Shown: positions 1 through 6,497 of the stretch, in pieces
How the letters are laid out: every line of letters begins with the position of its first letter
Numbering within the stretch: position 1 is the first letter of the stretch
DNA from: CAVQZC01 sp963718315
Lineage (GTDB): Bacteria; Actinomycetota; Thermoleophilia; Gaiellales; JAICJC01
Length of the DNA: 64,000 nt
NCBI GenBank assembly: GCA_963718315.1
Contig: CAVQZC010000007.1
Coordinates: 248,001 to 312,000, forward strand
Direction of reading: 5' to 3'
The notes under the pieces: model-generated
The model's input: only the letters and a program-made list of their open reading frames with translations
Told to the model about the DNA's origin: nothing
The model's database searches: none
Position numbers and translations under genes: made by a program

Positions 1-633
1 CGCTGGGTCGCGCTCCAGGCTGCCGACACACAGGCACTGCCAGCGGAGGGACGTCAGCGTCGCCAGCGCGTCGAGCAGCACGTCGTGGCCCTTGCCGGGT
101 ACGACCGCCGCGACCGAGAGCAGTGACCCGGCGCTTGCCGTGCCGGGCGCGAGCTCGGCGGCGTCGACGCCGGGCTCGGCCACCTGGACACGGTCGGCCG
201 GCAACGCGTAGAGCTGGAGCAGGGCTCGCCGGGCCCATTCGCTGGTGGTGACGACACAGGCGGCGGCCGAGAGCACCGCGCCTTCCCGTTCGCGGGCGCG
301 GTCATCCGCCGTGCCCCCGCCGAGCGGCATGTGGACGAGGACGACCAGTCGCAGGCGACCGCCCGCGGGGACGAGCACCTCGGGGGCCGGCGAACCGACC
401 AGACCGTCGACGAGGACGAGGGCGCGATCGGGGATCCGGGACACGGCATCGGCGAGCGCAGCGTGCGACGGCCCATCGGGCCAAGGCCACGACCCGGGGA
501 CTTCGTGTAGGTGCACCGTCCAGCCGGCCGCGCCGAGGCCGTCGCACACCCGGCGGTCGTACGCGTTGCCCCCGCTCGGCCGGTCGGGGTCGTCAATCCC
601 TGCGGGGACGACGACGTGCACGGCGGTGGTCAC
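1..633 (-). CDS. GT4-like glycosyltransferase, 3' end cut by window edge
   Basis: The protein enters from the GTG at 633, which overlaps the TGA of the upstream pterin-synthase-like gene (GTGA), so the two are probably translationally coupled. The 211 visible residues look like the N-terminal half of a GT-B glycosyltransferase: an early beta strand (VHVVVPAGIDD), a GGNAYDRRV segment, a middle strand and loop (LVVLVHMPLGGG), and the start of the C-terminal domain (SLLSVAAVVPGKGHDVLLDAL), which resembles the GT4 linker and nucleotide-sugar domain. The C-terminal catalytic Glu motif lies outside the window. It is last in a minus-strand run with a pterin-like enzyme, a dehydrogenase and a methyltransferase, which suggests glycosylation of a small molecule. 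The substrate is not visible. Confidence 0.75.
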   Translation of the reverse strand, partial: MTTAVHVVVPAGIDDPDRPSGGNAYDRRVCDGLGAAGWTVHLHEVPGSWPWPDGPSHAALADAVSRIPDRALVLVDGLVGSPAPEVLVPAGGRLRLVVLVHMPLGGGTADDRAREREGAVLSAAACVVTTSEWARRALLQLYALPADRVQVAEPGVDAAELAPGTASAGSLLSVAAVVPGKGHDVLLDALATLTSLRWQCLCVGSLERDPA

Positions 634-1028
634 AGCCCGCGCTCGTAGCTCGCCGAGGCGACGTGGGACTCGTGCAGCGTGACGACCAGTCCCTCGAGCG
701 TGCGCGCGGTGTCCCCGAGGGCGCCGGCATGCGCGCGCTCCGCCAGCCGATCGGCGATCAGGCGGGCCAGCTCCTCCGTGGTGGTGTTCATACCGGCGAG
801 CGCCGGCTCGTCGTCGAGATTGCGGTAGCTGAGCTCCGAGAGCACCGAATGGAGCTCGTCGGCGGCCCGGCCAATGTCCACGACGACGCCGTCGGCGTCG
901 AGGTCGGTGCGCCTGAACGTGGCGTCGACGACGTAGGTCGCGCCATGGAGCCTCTGGGCGGGCCCGAACGCCTCGCCTCGCAGGCTGTGGGCGATCAGCA
1001 TGTGGTCGCGGACGGTTACGCTGAACAC
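630..1028 (-). CDS. 6-pyruvoyl-tetrahydropterin synthase / QueD-like protein, degenerate active site
   Basis: A 132-aa protein with the QueD/PTPS T-fold. It starts FSVTVRDHMLIAHS, carries LHGATYVVDATF where the family has the HGHxY zinc motif, then DIGRAADELHSVLSELSYRNLDD, then MNTTTEELARLI (family NPTSENLA) and HESHVASASYERG near the end. Family members convert dihydroneopterin triphosphate to 6-pyruvoyl- or 6-carboxy-tetrahydropterin using three zinc His and a Cys/His/Asp set. Here the second His of HGH is Ala, the Cys ahead of LHGH is absent, and the family LDHxxLN His is Tyr. Canonical chemistry is therefore doubtful. GTG start, 4 bp after the dehydrogenase stop; its TGA overlaps the glycosyltransferase start. 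Confidence 0.75.
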   Translation of the reverse strand: MFSVTVRDHMLIAHSLRGEAFGPAQRLHGATYVVDATFRRTDLDADGVVVDIGRAADELHSVLSELSYRNLDDEPALAGMNTTTEELARLIADRLAERAHAGALGDTARTLEGLVVTLHESHVASASYERGL

Positions 1029-1032
1029 GGCG

Positions 1033-2043
1033 CTATGCCTCGCCGTACGTGATCGTGTGGCACACGGCCGGCAGGCTCCCCGTGGCCAGCCGGGCCATCA
1101 CTTCGGGAAGCTCGTCGAAGTGCGACTCGCCGGTGAGCAGCGCGTCGAAGGCGGGGTCGCGCAGCAGCTCGAGGGCGAGTGCCACCCGGTCGGCGGCCGT
1201 GCGGCGCGCCGCGCGAGCGGGGGAGACGACGCCGACCTGGCTCGAGCGGATGCCGAGGCGGCCGGAGTGGAACGCCCCTCCCAGCGAGAGCCGAACCTCG
1301 GTGTCGCCGTACCAGCTGAGGTCGAGGACGGTGCCCTCGGCGGCGAGCAGGTCGAGCGCGCGCTGAAGGCCCGCTGACGTCGCACTCGTGTGCACCGCGA
1401 GGTCGCAGTCGCCGTCGGCCTCGTCCGGAAGGGCGAAATCGACCCCGAGGGCCGCCGCAACGTCTGCCCGCGCGGGGTCGACGTCGACGAGGGTGACGCG
1501 CACGGCCGGGAACCCCTGGAGCACCCTCGCGACGCAGCATCCGAGCATCCCCGCGCCGACGACCGCAACCCGGTCGCCAACCAGCGGGGCGGCGTCCCAG
1601 AGCGCGTTGACCGCCGTCTCGACGGTGCCCGCGAGGACGGCACGGGCGGGTGGGATGCCGTCTGGCACGACCGCCACCGCGCCGGCCGGCACGACGTAGG
1701 CGGTCTGGTGGGGGTAGAGGCAGAACACGGTGCGGCCGCGCAGGTCGGGCGGGCCCTGCTCCACGGCGCCGACGTTCAGGTAGCCGTACTTGACCGGGCC
1801 CGGAAAGTTCCCCTCCTGGAACGGCGCCCGCATCTTCGCGCGCTGGTCAACCGGCACGCCGCCGCGGAAGACGAGCATCTCCGTGCCGCGGCTGATCCCC
1901 GACCGGACGGTGCGCACCACAACGTCTGCCGGGCCGGGCTCAGGGAGCTCGACTGCGCGGATCTCGCCACAGCCGGGCGCTCGCAACCAGAACGCCTGTG
2001 CGACCCGGCGATCGACGTCCTCGTGTGTGCGCAGTGTTGTCAC
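1033..2043 (-). CDS. MDR-family (zinc-less alcohol dehydrogenase-like) oxidoreductase
   Basis: A 336-aa medium-chain dehydrogenase/reductase. The N-terminal GroES-like domain has SGISRGTEMLVFRG, a signature of the BchC-like/bacteriochlorophyllide branch rather than of zinc ADHs. The usual catalytic Cys and His ligands and the four-Cys structural zinc lobe are not seen. The Rossmann domain begins at about residue 155 with VAVVGAGMLGCCVARVL (GxGxxG) followed by VTLVDVDPAR, whose acidic residue after the second strand suggests NAD(H). It lies 4 bp upstream of the PTPS-like gene and 30 bp downstream of a methyltransferase, so it probably belongs to the same biosynthetic operon. The substrate is unknown. 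GTG start. Confidence 0.8.
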   Translation of the reverse strand: MTTLRTHEDVDRRVAQAFWLRAPGCGEIRAVELPEPGPADVVVRTVRSGISRGTEMLVFRGGVPVDQRAKMRAPFQEGNFPGPVKYGYLNVGAVEQGPPDLRGRTVFCLYPHQTAYVVPAGAVAVVPDGIPPARAVLAGTVETAVNALWDAAPLVGDRVAVVGAGMLGCCVARVLQGFPAVRVTLVDVDPARADVAAALGVDFALPDEADGDCDLAVHTSATSAGLQRALDLLAAEGTVLDLSWYGDTEVRLSLGGAFHSGRLGIRSSQVGVVSPARAARRTAADRVALALELLRDPAFDALLTGESHFDELPEVMARLATGSLPAVCHTITYGEA

Positions 2044-2073
2044 AGGAGTCTCATGCCGAGGGTACGCCCAGCG

Positions 2074-2742
2074 TCAGGGGCTGGATTGGCGCCCGGCGGC
2101 GAGAAACGCGGTCCCGAGGAACAACTCGTTCCACGAGAGATCGGCCAGCGTATCGTGCATGGCTGCGCGAATCACCTCCCACGGACGGCGTGCGACCCAC
2201 TCGTCGATCGAGCCGAACGGGCGCGCAACTGCGGTCGTGAGCTGCGCCAGCCATCGAGGAGCGTTGTTTGGCGCCTTCAGATCGAGCACGACCCAGCGCC
2301 CGCCGCCCGACAGCGCCGCGGCGCCGTGGGCGATCACCTCGCCGCACGCAGGCACCTGCGTCAGGGCGTAGGTGGATAGGATCGCGTCGACCTCGCCCGG
2401 GAAGTCGTACTCCGCCGCCTCGGATTGCACGAGGCTGACGTTCCGCCAGCCGTGGCTCTCGATGCGGCGCTGGGCCTGGGCGAGCATCGCGTCGGTCAGA
2501 TCGACGCCGACGATTCGGCCCTCAGGCCCAATCAGATCCTGGATCAACGAGAAGTTGAGGCCGGTGCCGCAGGCGATGTCGACCACGGTGTCGCCTGGGG
2601 AGAGCCGGAGCGCTCGGATTGCCCGGAGGCGGTAGGCCTGCTGCGGGTAGCCAGGGGCAGGGTAGAGGCGGGAGGTGAGGTCGTAGTGCTTCGCCTTCCT
2701 GCGGTATGTCGCGATCAGGTGCTCGCGCGTGGTGTCGGTCAT
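2074..2742 (-). CDS. Class I SAM-dependent methyltransferase (UbiE-like)
   Basis: About 222 aa. Motif I is VVDIACGTGLNF (residues ~50-60), motif II is RIVGVDLTDAML with an acidic residue for the SAM ribose, and the post-motif region DAILSTYALTQVP resembles UbiE/COQ5-type small-molecule methyltransferases. The start chosen is ATG 2742 (MTDTTREHLI), where family homology begins. An in-frame ATG at 2790 would add 16 residues of unlikely sequence. It sits 30 bp upstream of the MDR dehydrogenase and 63 bp downstream of an SRPBCC protein on the same strand, consistent with a tailoring role in the cluster. The acceptor cannot be told from sequence. Confidence 0.8.
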   Translation of the reverse strand: MTDTTREHLIATYRRKAKHYDLTSRLYPAPGYPQQAYRLRAIRALRLSPGDTVVDIACGTGLNFSLIQDLIGPEGRIVGVDLTDAMLAQAQRRIESHGWRNVSLVQSEAAEYDFPGEVDAILSTYALTQVPACGEVIAHGAAALSGGGRWVVLDLKAPNNAPRWLAQLTTAVARPFGSIDEWVARRPWEVIRAAMHDTLADLSWNELFLGTAFLAAGRQSSP

Positions 2743-2805
2743 GCTCACGGTGTCTCTTACTCCCCGCGAGCCTTGATCGGATTCGGCCACTGCGCCGACC
2801 GCCGT

Positions 2806-3273
2806 CTAGGAATCCGAGTCGGGCGGCGTGCCCGACTCGACCGCAGCCTTGATCGCCGCCATCTCGACATCCATGACGCGCCGGATCCTGCCGTTCAGGA
2901 CGCCGCCGGGGATCGCGCGCATGACGCCCTCGAGATCGACCTCGACCCACATCATGGCGTCGGTGTGTCCCTCGTCGATCGGCTCGAACTTCATTCCCCA
3001 GCGCGCCGAGGAAGTGCCCATCGGCCCGGCGAACGCCAGGCGGCGAGGCGACTTCACAACGGTCACCCTCTGGGCCCTGTGGCGGCTCGTCCCGAATGGC
3101 CCCTTCGCCCGCTGCTCCACCTGCGCGCCGGGCTCAACGGCGCCCCCGCCGGTCACCCAGCATTCGCGAACCGTCGGCGCCCACTCCGGCCAGCGTGCGA
3201 CGTCACACAGATACGCCCAGACCTCGGGAACGCTGCTGGCTATCGTCAGGCGGCTCTCGGACCTGATCCCCAT
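2806..3273 (-). CDS. SRPBCC / polyketide-cyclase-like ligand-binding protein
   Basis: About 155 aa. The pattern SRLTIASSVPEVWAYLCDVARWPEWAPTVREC is typical of the START/SRPBCC helix-grip fold, and a C-terminal amphipathic helix ends the protein (RVMDVEMAAIKAAVES). Such proteins bind hydrophobic or aromatic ligands and act as cyclases or carriers; no catalytic residue can be assigned here. ATG 3273 (MGIRSESRL) is preferred because the fold begins there; a longer reading from 3354 adds a low-complexity Arg/Ala leader. It lies just upstream of the methyltransferase on the same strand, so it may take part in the same pathway. Confidence 0.7.
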   Translation of the reverse strand: MGIRSESRLTIASSVPEVWAYLCDVARWPEWAPTVRECWVTGGGAVEPGAQVEQRAKGPFGTSRHRAQRVTVVKSPRRLAFAGPMGTSSARWGMKFEPIDEGHTDAMMWVEVDLEGVMRAIPGGVLNGRIRRVMDVEMAAIKAAVESGTPPDSDS

Positions 3274-3386
3274 CGCGTCGGCGAGGCTACAGCCTGCCCG
3301 TGGCGCCCGCAAGTGCCGCTTCGATGGCGCAGCGGCCGCCACGGGTTCTCCCAATTCCGGACTTCTCGACAGCGGCAGAGACGGTG

Positions 3387-3932
3387 CTAGAGCGGGCCGG
3401 TGGCGTCGTCTCTGCGCGGCCCGACGTCGTTGACGCCGCGAGCGTCCGCAGCGGATGAGGCGAGTGCGGCGGCCGCGGTTTCGACGCGATACGGCTCAAG
3501 CCGCGCGAACTGGTCGTTGGCGCGCCCGATGAGACGATCGAAGTCGACGTCGGCCAGCGCTTGGTGGTTGGCGGCTCGGAGTGCCAGCCACCCGGCTCGT
3601 TTTCCCAAGATCCCAATGCAGAGCGCCTCCAGCTCCAGCAGGCGGCTGAGGGCATCATTCCCCGTAACCGCGTTGCTGGCCTTGAGCCGGAATGCCTTCT
3701 CGGCAACCCTGGCAGCCGTCTGCTTCACCACGCCGGCATCTGCATCCACCCGCGCCATGATCTCCAGCAGCGTCTCGCGATCCTGCTCAATTTCGACGGT
3801 GACCGCATCGACCACTCCTTCGAAGACCTCCGTGTGGGCATGCCCACGCATGGCCGCGAGCAGATCAAGCGCTGCCGCCGACCCGGCCAGGTGGTCATTG
3901 AGGTAGGTCGCAATCGCCTTTGACTCTGCCAC
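3387..3932 (-). CDS. Conserved hypothetical helical protein
   Basis: About 181 aa, almost entirely alpha-helical: SKAIATYLNDHLAGSAAALDLL, then EIEQDRETLLEIMARV and EKAFRLKASN. A recurring short family in actinobacteria has the theme 'YLNDHLAGSxxALxLL ... EIExDxxxL', with a ferritin-like or four-helix look, but I cannot name it and see no metal motif. GTG 3932 is chosen because a strong Shine-Dalgarno (GGAGG at 3943-3939) sits 6 nt upstream. An alternative GTG at 4019 overlaps the stop of a small upstream ORF by 4 bp and would add 29 Pro/Arg/Thr-rich residues. Function unknown. Confidence 0.6.
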   Translation of the reverse strand: MAESKAIATYLNDHLAGSAAALDLLAAMRGHAHTEVFEGVVDAVTVEIEQDRETLLEIMARVDADAGVVKQTAARVAEKAFRLKASNAVTGNDALSRLLELEALCIGILGKRAGWLALRAANHQALADVDFDRLIGRANDQFARLEPYRVETAAAALASSAADARGVNDVGPRRDDATGPL

Positions 3933-4015
3933 CTTCACCCTCCGCCGGGTGCCGGGAGTATCGACGGCGGAGTCGGTACCCGGGCGGTGGCGGGGTGGTG
4001 TACGGATGGGTTCGG

Positions 4016-4171
4016 TCACGCGGGCGTCTCCGGGTCGCCGTGGACGTCTGGTGTCTTTTCAGGCGACTTTGGGGTCGGCTCAGGCTTGGCCGGCGGTTGC
4101 GCCTGACCCGGGCCGTCTGCCTCGGGACGTGTTCCTTGCCCCTTCTCTGGGGTTCGGGGGTCGCTGCTCAT
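4016..4171 (-). CDS. Small disordered Pro/Glu/Lys-rich ORF (51 aa)
   Basis: An ATG at 4171 opens a 51-aa reading frame rich in Pro, Glu, Lys and Asp (starts MSSDPRTPEKGQG, ends DVHGDPETPA). An AAGGG sits 6 nt upstream. Its TGA overlaps a GTG at 4019 in frame with the downstream helical protein (GTGA). The composition is that of a disordered peptide rather than of random antisense. No domain is recognisable. It may be a leader for the downstream gene or an independent small protein; support is limited to position, ribosome site and composition. Confidence 0.35.
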   Translation of the reverse strand: MSSDPRTPEKGQGTRPEADGPGQAQPPAKPEPTPKSPEKTPDVHGDPETPA

Positions 4172-4414
4172 CTGATGCCCTTCGGTTGCTGGTGGTCCGT
4201 GCTCCAGTGCCCCGTCAGTGCATCAAGCAAACCGTTCGCCGCCTGCGTTTGCACACCAGCACTCTGCGCGTCCCCGTCTACGTCTCGGCGACGCCAGTCG
4301 TTTCGACGATCCGGGCTACGACGTCGTTCTCAGGTTCGCGGCGGGCGGCTGCGGGGTACAGGGATGAGGCGGCGTGCGGAGGGGGAACAGGACGCTCCGG
4401 TGTCGCGCGTGTTT

Positions 4415-4469
4415 CGCCCAGGCCCGGGATACCCCGATGGTCGCTCCCCGGGTCTGGGCGACACTCCCG
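4415..4469. repeat. Strong hairpin and first copy of a dispersed repeat, in a gene-poor gap
   Basis: Between 4172 and 4613 I find no convincing gene. The clearest structure is a 14-bp inverted repeat, CGCCCAGGCCCGGG (4415-4428) against CCCGGGTCTGGGCG (4447-4460), with one G-T pair. Within it, GCCCGGGATACCCCG (4422-4436) and CGACACTCCCG (4459-4469) recur on the other strand at 23080-23117 in matching order. There is no T-run, so a simple intrinsic terminator is not obvious. Confidence 0.5.
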
Positions 4470-4613
4470 ATTCCGTGGCCTCAAATGCTGCCCTGCTACG
4501 CTGTGAGTTCAGAGGAGAGCCCGCCGCTGGTTTCTGCGATTTAGCCTCCCCGCAGCCCGCCGTCCTCATTGCCGACCGCCGTTCGCGGTGGTCCGAGAGG
4601 AGAGGACGCAGGC

Positions 4614-4751
4614 ATGGAACCCGAATCATTCCAGCCCGGCCCGGCTACGCATGGCGAGGAGCTGTTCATGCCTCCTCCGCGGCGGCCCGATGGCACAGGG
4701 CGTCGAATGAAGGCGGTCGCGACGACGACGCGGTCGGCGGTTCGTCCATGA
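4614..4751 (+). CDS. Small hypothetical protein (45 aa), first of a coupled trio
   Basis: ATG 4614 is preceded by GGAGAGG at a plausible ribosome-site distance. The frame encodes 45 residues (MEPESFQPGPATHGEE... ending TTTRSAVRP) and stops in TCCATGA, where the TGA overlaps the ATG (4748) of the next gene. No domain is recognised. The short Pro-rich, basic peptide could be a leader or a small partner of the following protein. Support comes from the ribosome site and the ATGA coupling repeated at the next junction. Confidence 0.4.
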   Translation: MEPESFQPGPATHGEELFMPPPRRPDGTGRRMKAVATTTRSAVRP

Positions 4752-5058
4752 CACGCCTTGACGCATTCGTGGTGTTTCCGCCTCGCTACGCGCGGACGCC
4801 GGCGGGACTTGGTGCGGCCGAACAGGAACTGGCGCGGCTGACGGCAACCCACAGCGCATATGCCAATCAGCCGAACATCAGCAAGACATGGCAGGGATAC
4901 ATTGACAAGCAGGCCGATGCGGTCGATGCGCAGCGGACGATCGTCGAGGCGCTCCGAACAGCCATTGCCGGCTCGACGACGAGATCGCCCCGGCTTGCCG
5001 GCTCACCCGCAACCTGATTGAGGCGGTCGGTGGCAAGCACTCCACCGTCAAGGCATGA
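4748..5058 (+). CDS. Hypothetical helical protein (~103 aa), frameshifted near 4969
   Basis: From ATG 4748 the frame runs MTRLDAFVVFPPRYARTP... and then a helical segment (QELARLTATHSAYANQP, YIDKQADAVDAQRTIVEAL). Near 4967-4971 the coding frame shifts and continues as RLDDEIAPACRLTRNLI...KHSTVKA, ending at TGA 5056-5058, which overlaps the ATG of the zinc-ribbon gene. Restoring one C (GCCGG to GCCCGG) joins the two parts into about 103 residues. The uncorrected frame would stop at 5017. No family is recognised; it is likely an alpha-helical or coiled-coil protein working with its neighbours. Confidence 0.45.
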
Positions 5059-5237
5059 AGACGCGACACAGCAATCGTAGTTCGGTGATCGGCAGCTATA
5101 CCTTGGTCGCAGGGGCACGCCGAGCACGACCAGCGGACGCCGGACTCTGCACGAGTTGCGGCGCGCACCTGTCGGTCTATCGGACAGGCAGCGAGACGAA
5201 GTGCGCACCCTGCGCCTCATCCGCCCAGCGGCAATGA
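5055..5237 (+). CDS. Small zinc-ribbon protein (60 aa)
   Basis: ATG 5055 overlaps the stop of the preceding gene (ATGA). The 60-aa product has a basic N-terminus and a C-terminal C-x2-C-x16-C-x2-C arrangement (CTSCGAHL ... KCAPC), a treble-clef or zinc-ribbon spacing. Such mini-proteins often bind nucleic acid or act as adaptors. The specific role is unknown, and it ends the three-gene coupled unit 4614-5237. Confidence 0.5.
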   Translation: MKTRHSNRSSVIGSYTLVAGARRARPADAGLCTSCGAHLSVYRTGSETKCAPCASSAQRQ

Positions 5238-5271
5238 TGTACGACATGACCTGCAAGGGGGCGAGCGAGAA

Positions 5272-5463
5272 ATGGCCCGTGCACCAGTTGGAGCGCGAGT
5301 GAACCGCCGGAACCTGCGCGACGCGATCCTCACGCTCTTCGGCGTGATCTCTGTCGTCAACGGTGCCTTCGGCAATGGGCATCTGCTGATCGCCGTACTA
5401 GGGGCGATAGCGCTCGCGTTCGTCGCGTGGCAACGGTTGCCCCGACGCGCGGCATCCGGGTAG
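5272..5463 (+). CDS. Small membrane protein (63 aa)
   Basis: ATG 5272 is preceded by a GGGGGCGAGCGAG purine stretch. The product has a basic N-terminus (MARAPVGARVNRRN) followed by two short hydrophobic segments (ILTLFGVISVVNGAFG and LLIAVLGAIALAFVAW) and a basic tail (RLPRRAASG). It looks like a two-segment or hairpin membrane peptide. No family is recognised. It follows the zinc-ribbon gene by 34 bp on the same strand. Confidence 0.4.
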   Translation: MARAPVGARVNRRNLRDAILTLFGVISVVNGAFGNGHLLIAVLGAIALAFVAWQRLPRRAASG

Positions 5464-5521
5464 GTCGTCTGCCGGGCATCGGAGCGTCGCCCCGTCGGGG
5501 ATACTTGACCTGTAGAACGGA

Positions 5522-5537
5522 GGGGGCCCGGTCCCCC
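5522..5537. terminator. Possible hairpin after the small-gene unit
   Basis: GGGGG and CCCCC separated by CCCGGT form a compact GC hairpin 58 bp after the small membrane protein. There is no downstream T-run, so terminator function is only a possibility. Confidence 0.25.
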
Positions 5538-5619
5538 GGCCTGCTCGACTTGCCTCAGTCATCGGCCGACTCTCCACGTATGCAACCCACACGATCCGCT
5601 GATTCTGTCAGAGTGTCTA

Positions 5620-6354
5620 GTGGGTCACTGGGTCACAACTGGGTCATGCAGTGGCCCACGGATTTGTCGTGTTCTCGCTGCCGAAACTCAGGTGCCGGCT
5701 TCTGCAGTACGATTGTCAATAGCGGAAACTACCGCTGGCCGATCGATCGTCCAAGAGCCGCACCACCCGTCCTGGAGACGGCTCGCCGCCCTGATTGTCA
5801 CCGCTGCGCTACTGCTACTAGCTATCGGTTACTGGAACCACACTACCCAGCCCGCTGATCCGCTCCGCTCCGGAGGCGGCTACCTGGGTATAGAGGGAAT
5901 GGGCGCTCGTGTTCCGGTCGGCAAATCGGGCGCGTTTGTCTGGTACCTCGTTGGCCGCAACGCGAACAGCCACGCCGTCATCACCGGCGTCACCGTGCCC
6001 CACATCCAAGGCCTTCGGCTGCGACTGCAGCGAGTCATGGGCCCCCCACACGCCGGCGGCGAATGGGGAGTACTTCCCCAGACCGCCAGCCATCCGGGAG
6101 GGGTGAGCCTGTCCCAGCTCCGACCGCTGGTCGGCGCTCATCTGCGGTTGCAGCCATGGGGCGCTGGATTGACGACCACCGGTCTCGCCTTTGCGCTGGT
6201 GGCGACGCCGACACGGCCCGGCTGCTACACGATCAACGGGCCGGTGACCATCCGGTACCGCGTCGGTGACTCCACCTTCAGCCGCTCGTTGAACGGCACC
6301 GACTGGGTATCGACGCGGACCGACGACTCCTGCGGAAACCTGATGCCTGGTTAG
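5620..6354 (+). CDS. Membrane-anchored hypothetical extracytoplasmic protein
   Basis: The frame is open from GTG 5620 to TAG 6354. A basic segment and one membrane anchor (WRRLAALIVTAALLLLAIGYW) are followed by about 170 extracytoplasmic residues with beta-rich character (FVWYLVGRNANSHAVITGVTVP, GPVTIRYRVGDSTF) and two Cys (GCYTINGP and DDSCGN) that could form a disulfide. The 31 residues before TTG 5713 look non-coding, so the true start may be 5713; neither has a good ribosome site. The fold resembles lone periplasmic domains of unknown function. It is convergent with the C69 peptidase. Confidence 0.5.
   Translation: MGHWVTTGSCSGPRICRVLAAETQVPASAVRLSIAETTAGRSIVQEPHHPSWRRLAALIVTAALLLLAIGYWNHTTQPADPLRSGGGYLGIEGMGARVPVGKSGAFVWYLVGRNANSHAVITGVTVPHIQGLRLRLQRVMGPPHAGGEWGVLPQTASHPGGVSLSQLRPLVGAHLRLQPWGAGLTTTGLAFALVATPTRPGCYTINGPVTIRYRVGDSTFSRSLNGTDWVSTRTDDSCGNLMPG
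5621..5646. repeat. Short tandem direct repeat TGGGTCAC
   Basis: TGGGTCAC occurs at 5621-5628 and 5629-5636, with TGGGTCA again at 5640-5646. The repeats lie at the uncertain 5' end of the membrane-anchored gene and could be an operator or a slippage-prone tract. Confidence 0.35.
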
Positions 6355-6356
6355 GA

Positions 6357-6375
6357 CCCCGGCAGCATCCCGGGG
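6357..6375. terminator. Hairpin between convergent genes
   Basis: CCCCGG (6357-6362) pairs with CCGGGG (6370-6375) around a 7-nt loop, immediately after the TAG at 6354 and before the convergent C69 gene. It is a plausible factor-independent terminator stem, but without a T-run. Confidence 0.35.
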
Positions 6376-6497
6376 CAGCTCGATGACCTGGAGCGCCGAC
6401 AGAGGGGGCCTAGGTGCAACTCCTCCAGCGGCACCTACACCGCTGGCTGATAGCTGCTGATCCGCAGGTGTAGGCCTGGCGGGATCCGTCAACGGGC

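Noticed and set aside
3920..5017. Long plus-strand open frame across the accessory region
   Set aside because: Only the part from ATG 4748 looks coding; upstream it crosses the hairpin region and is antisense to the start of the helical-protein gene.
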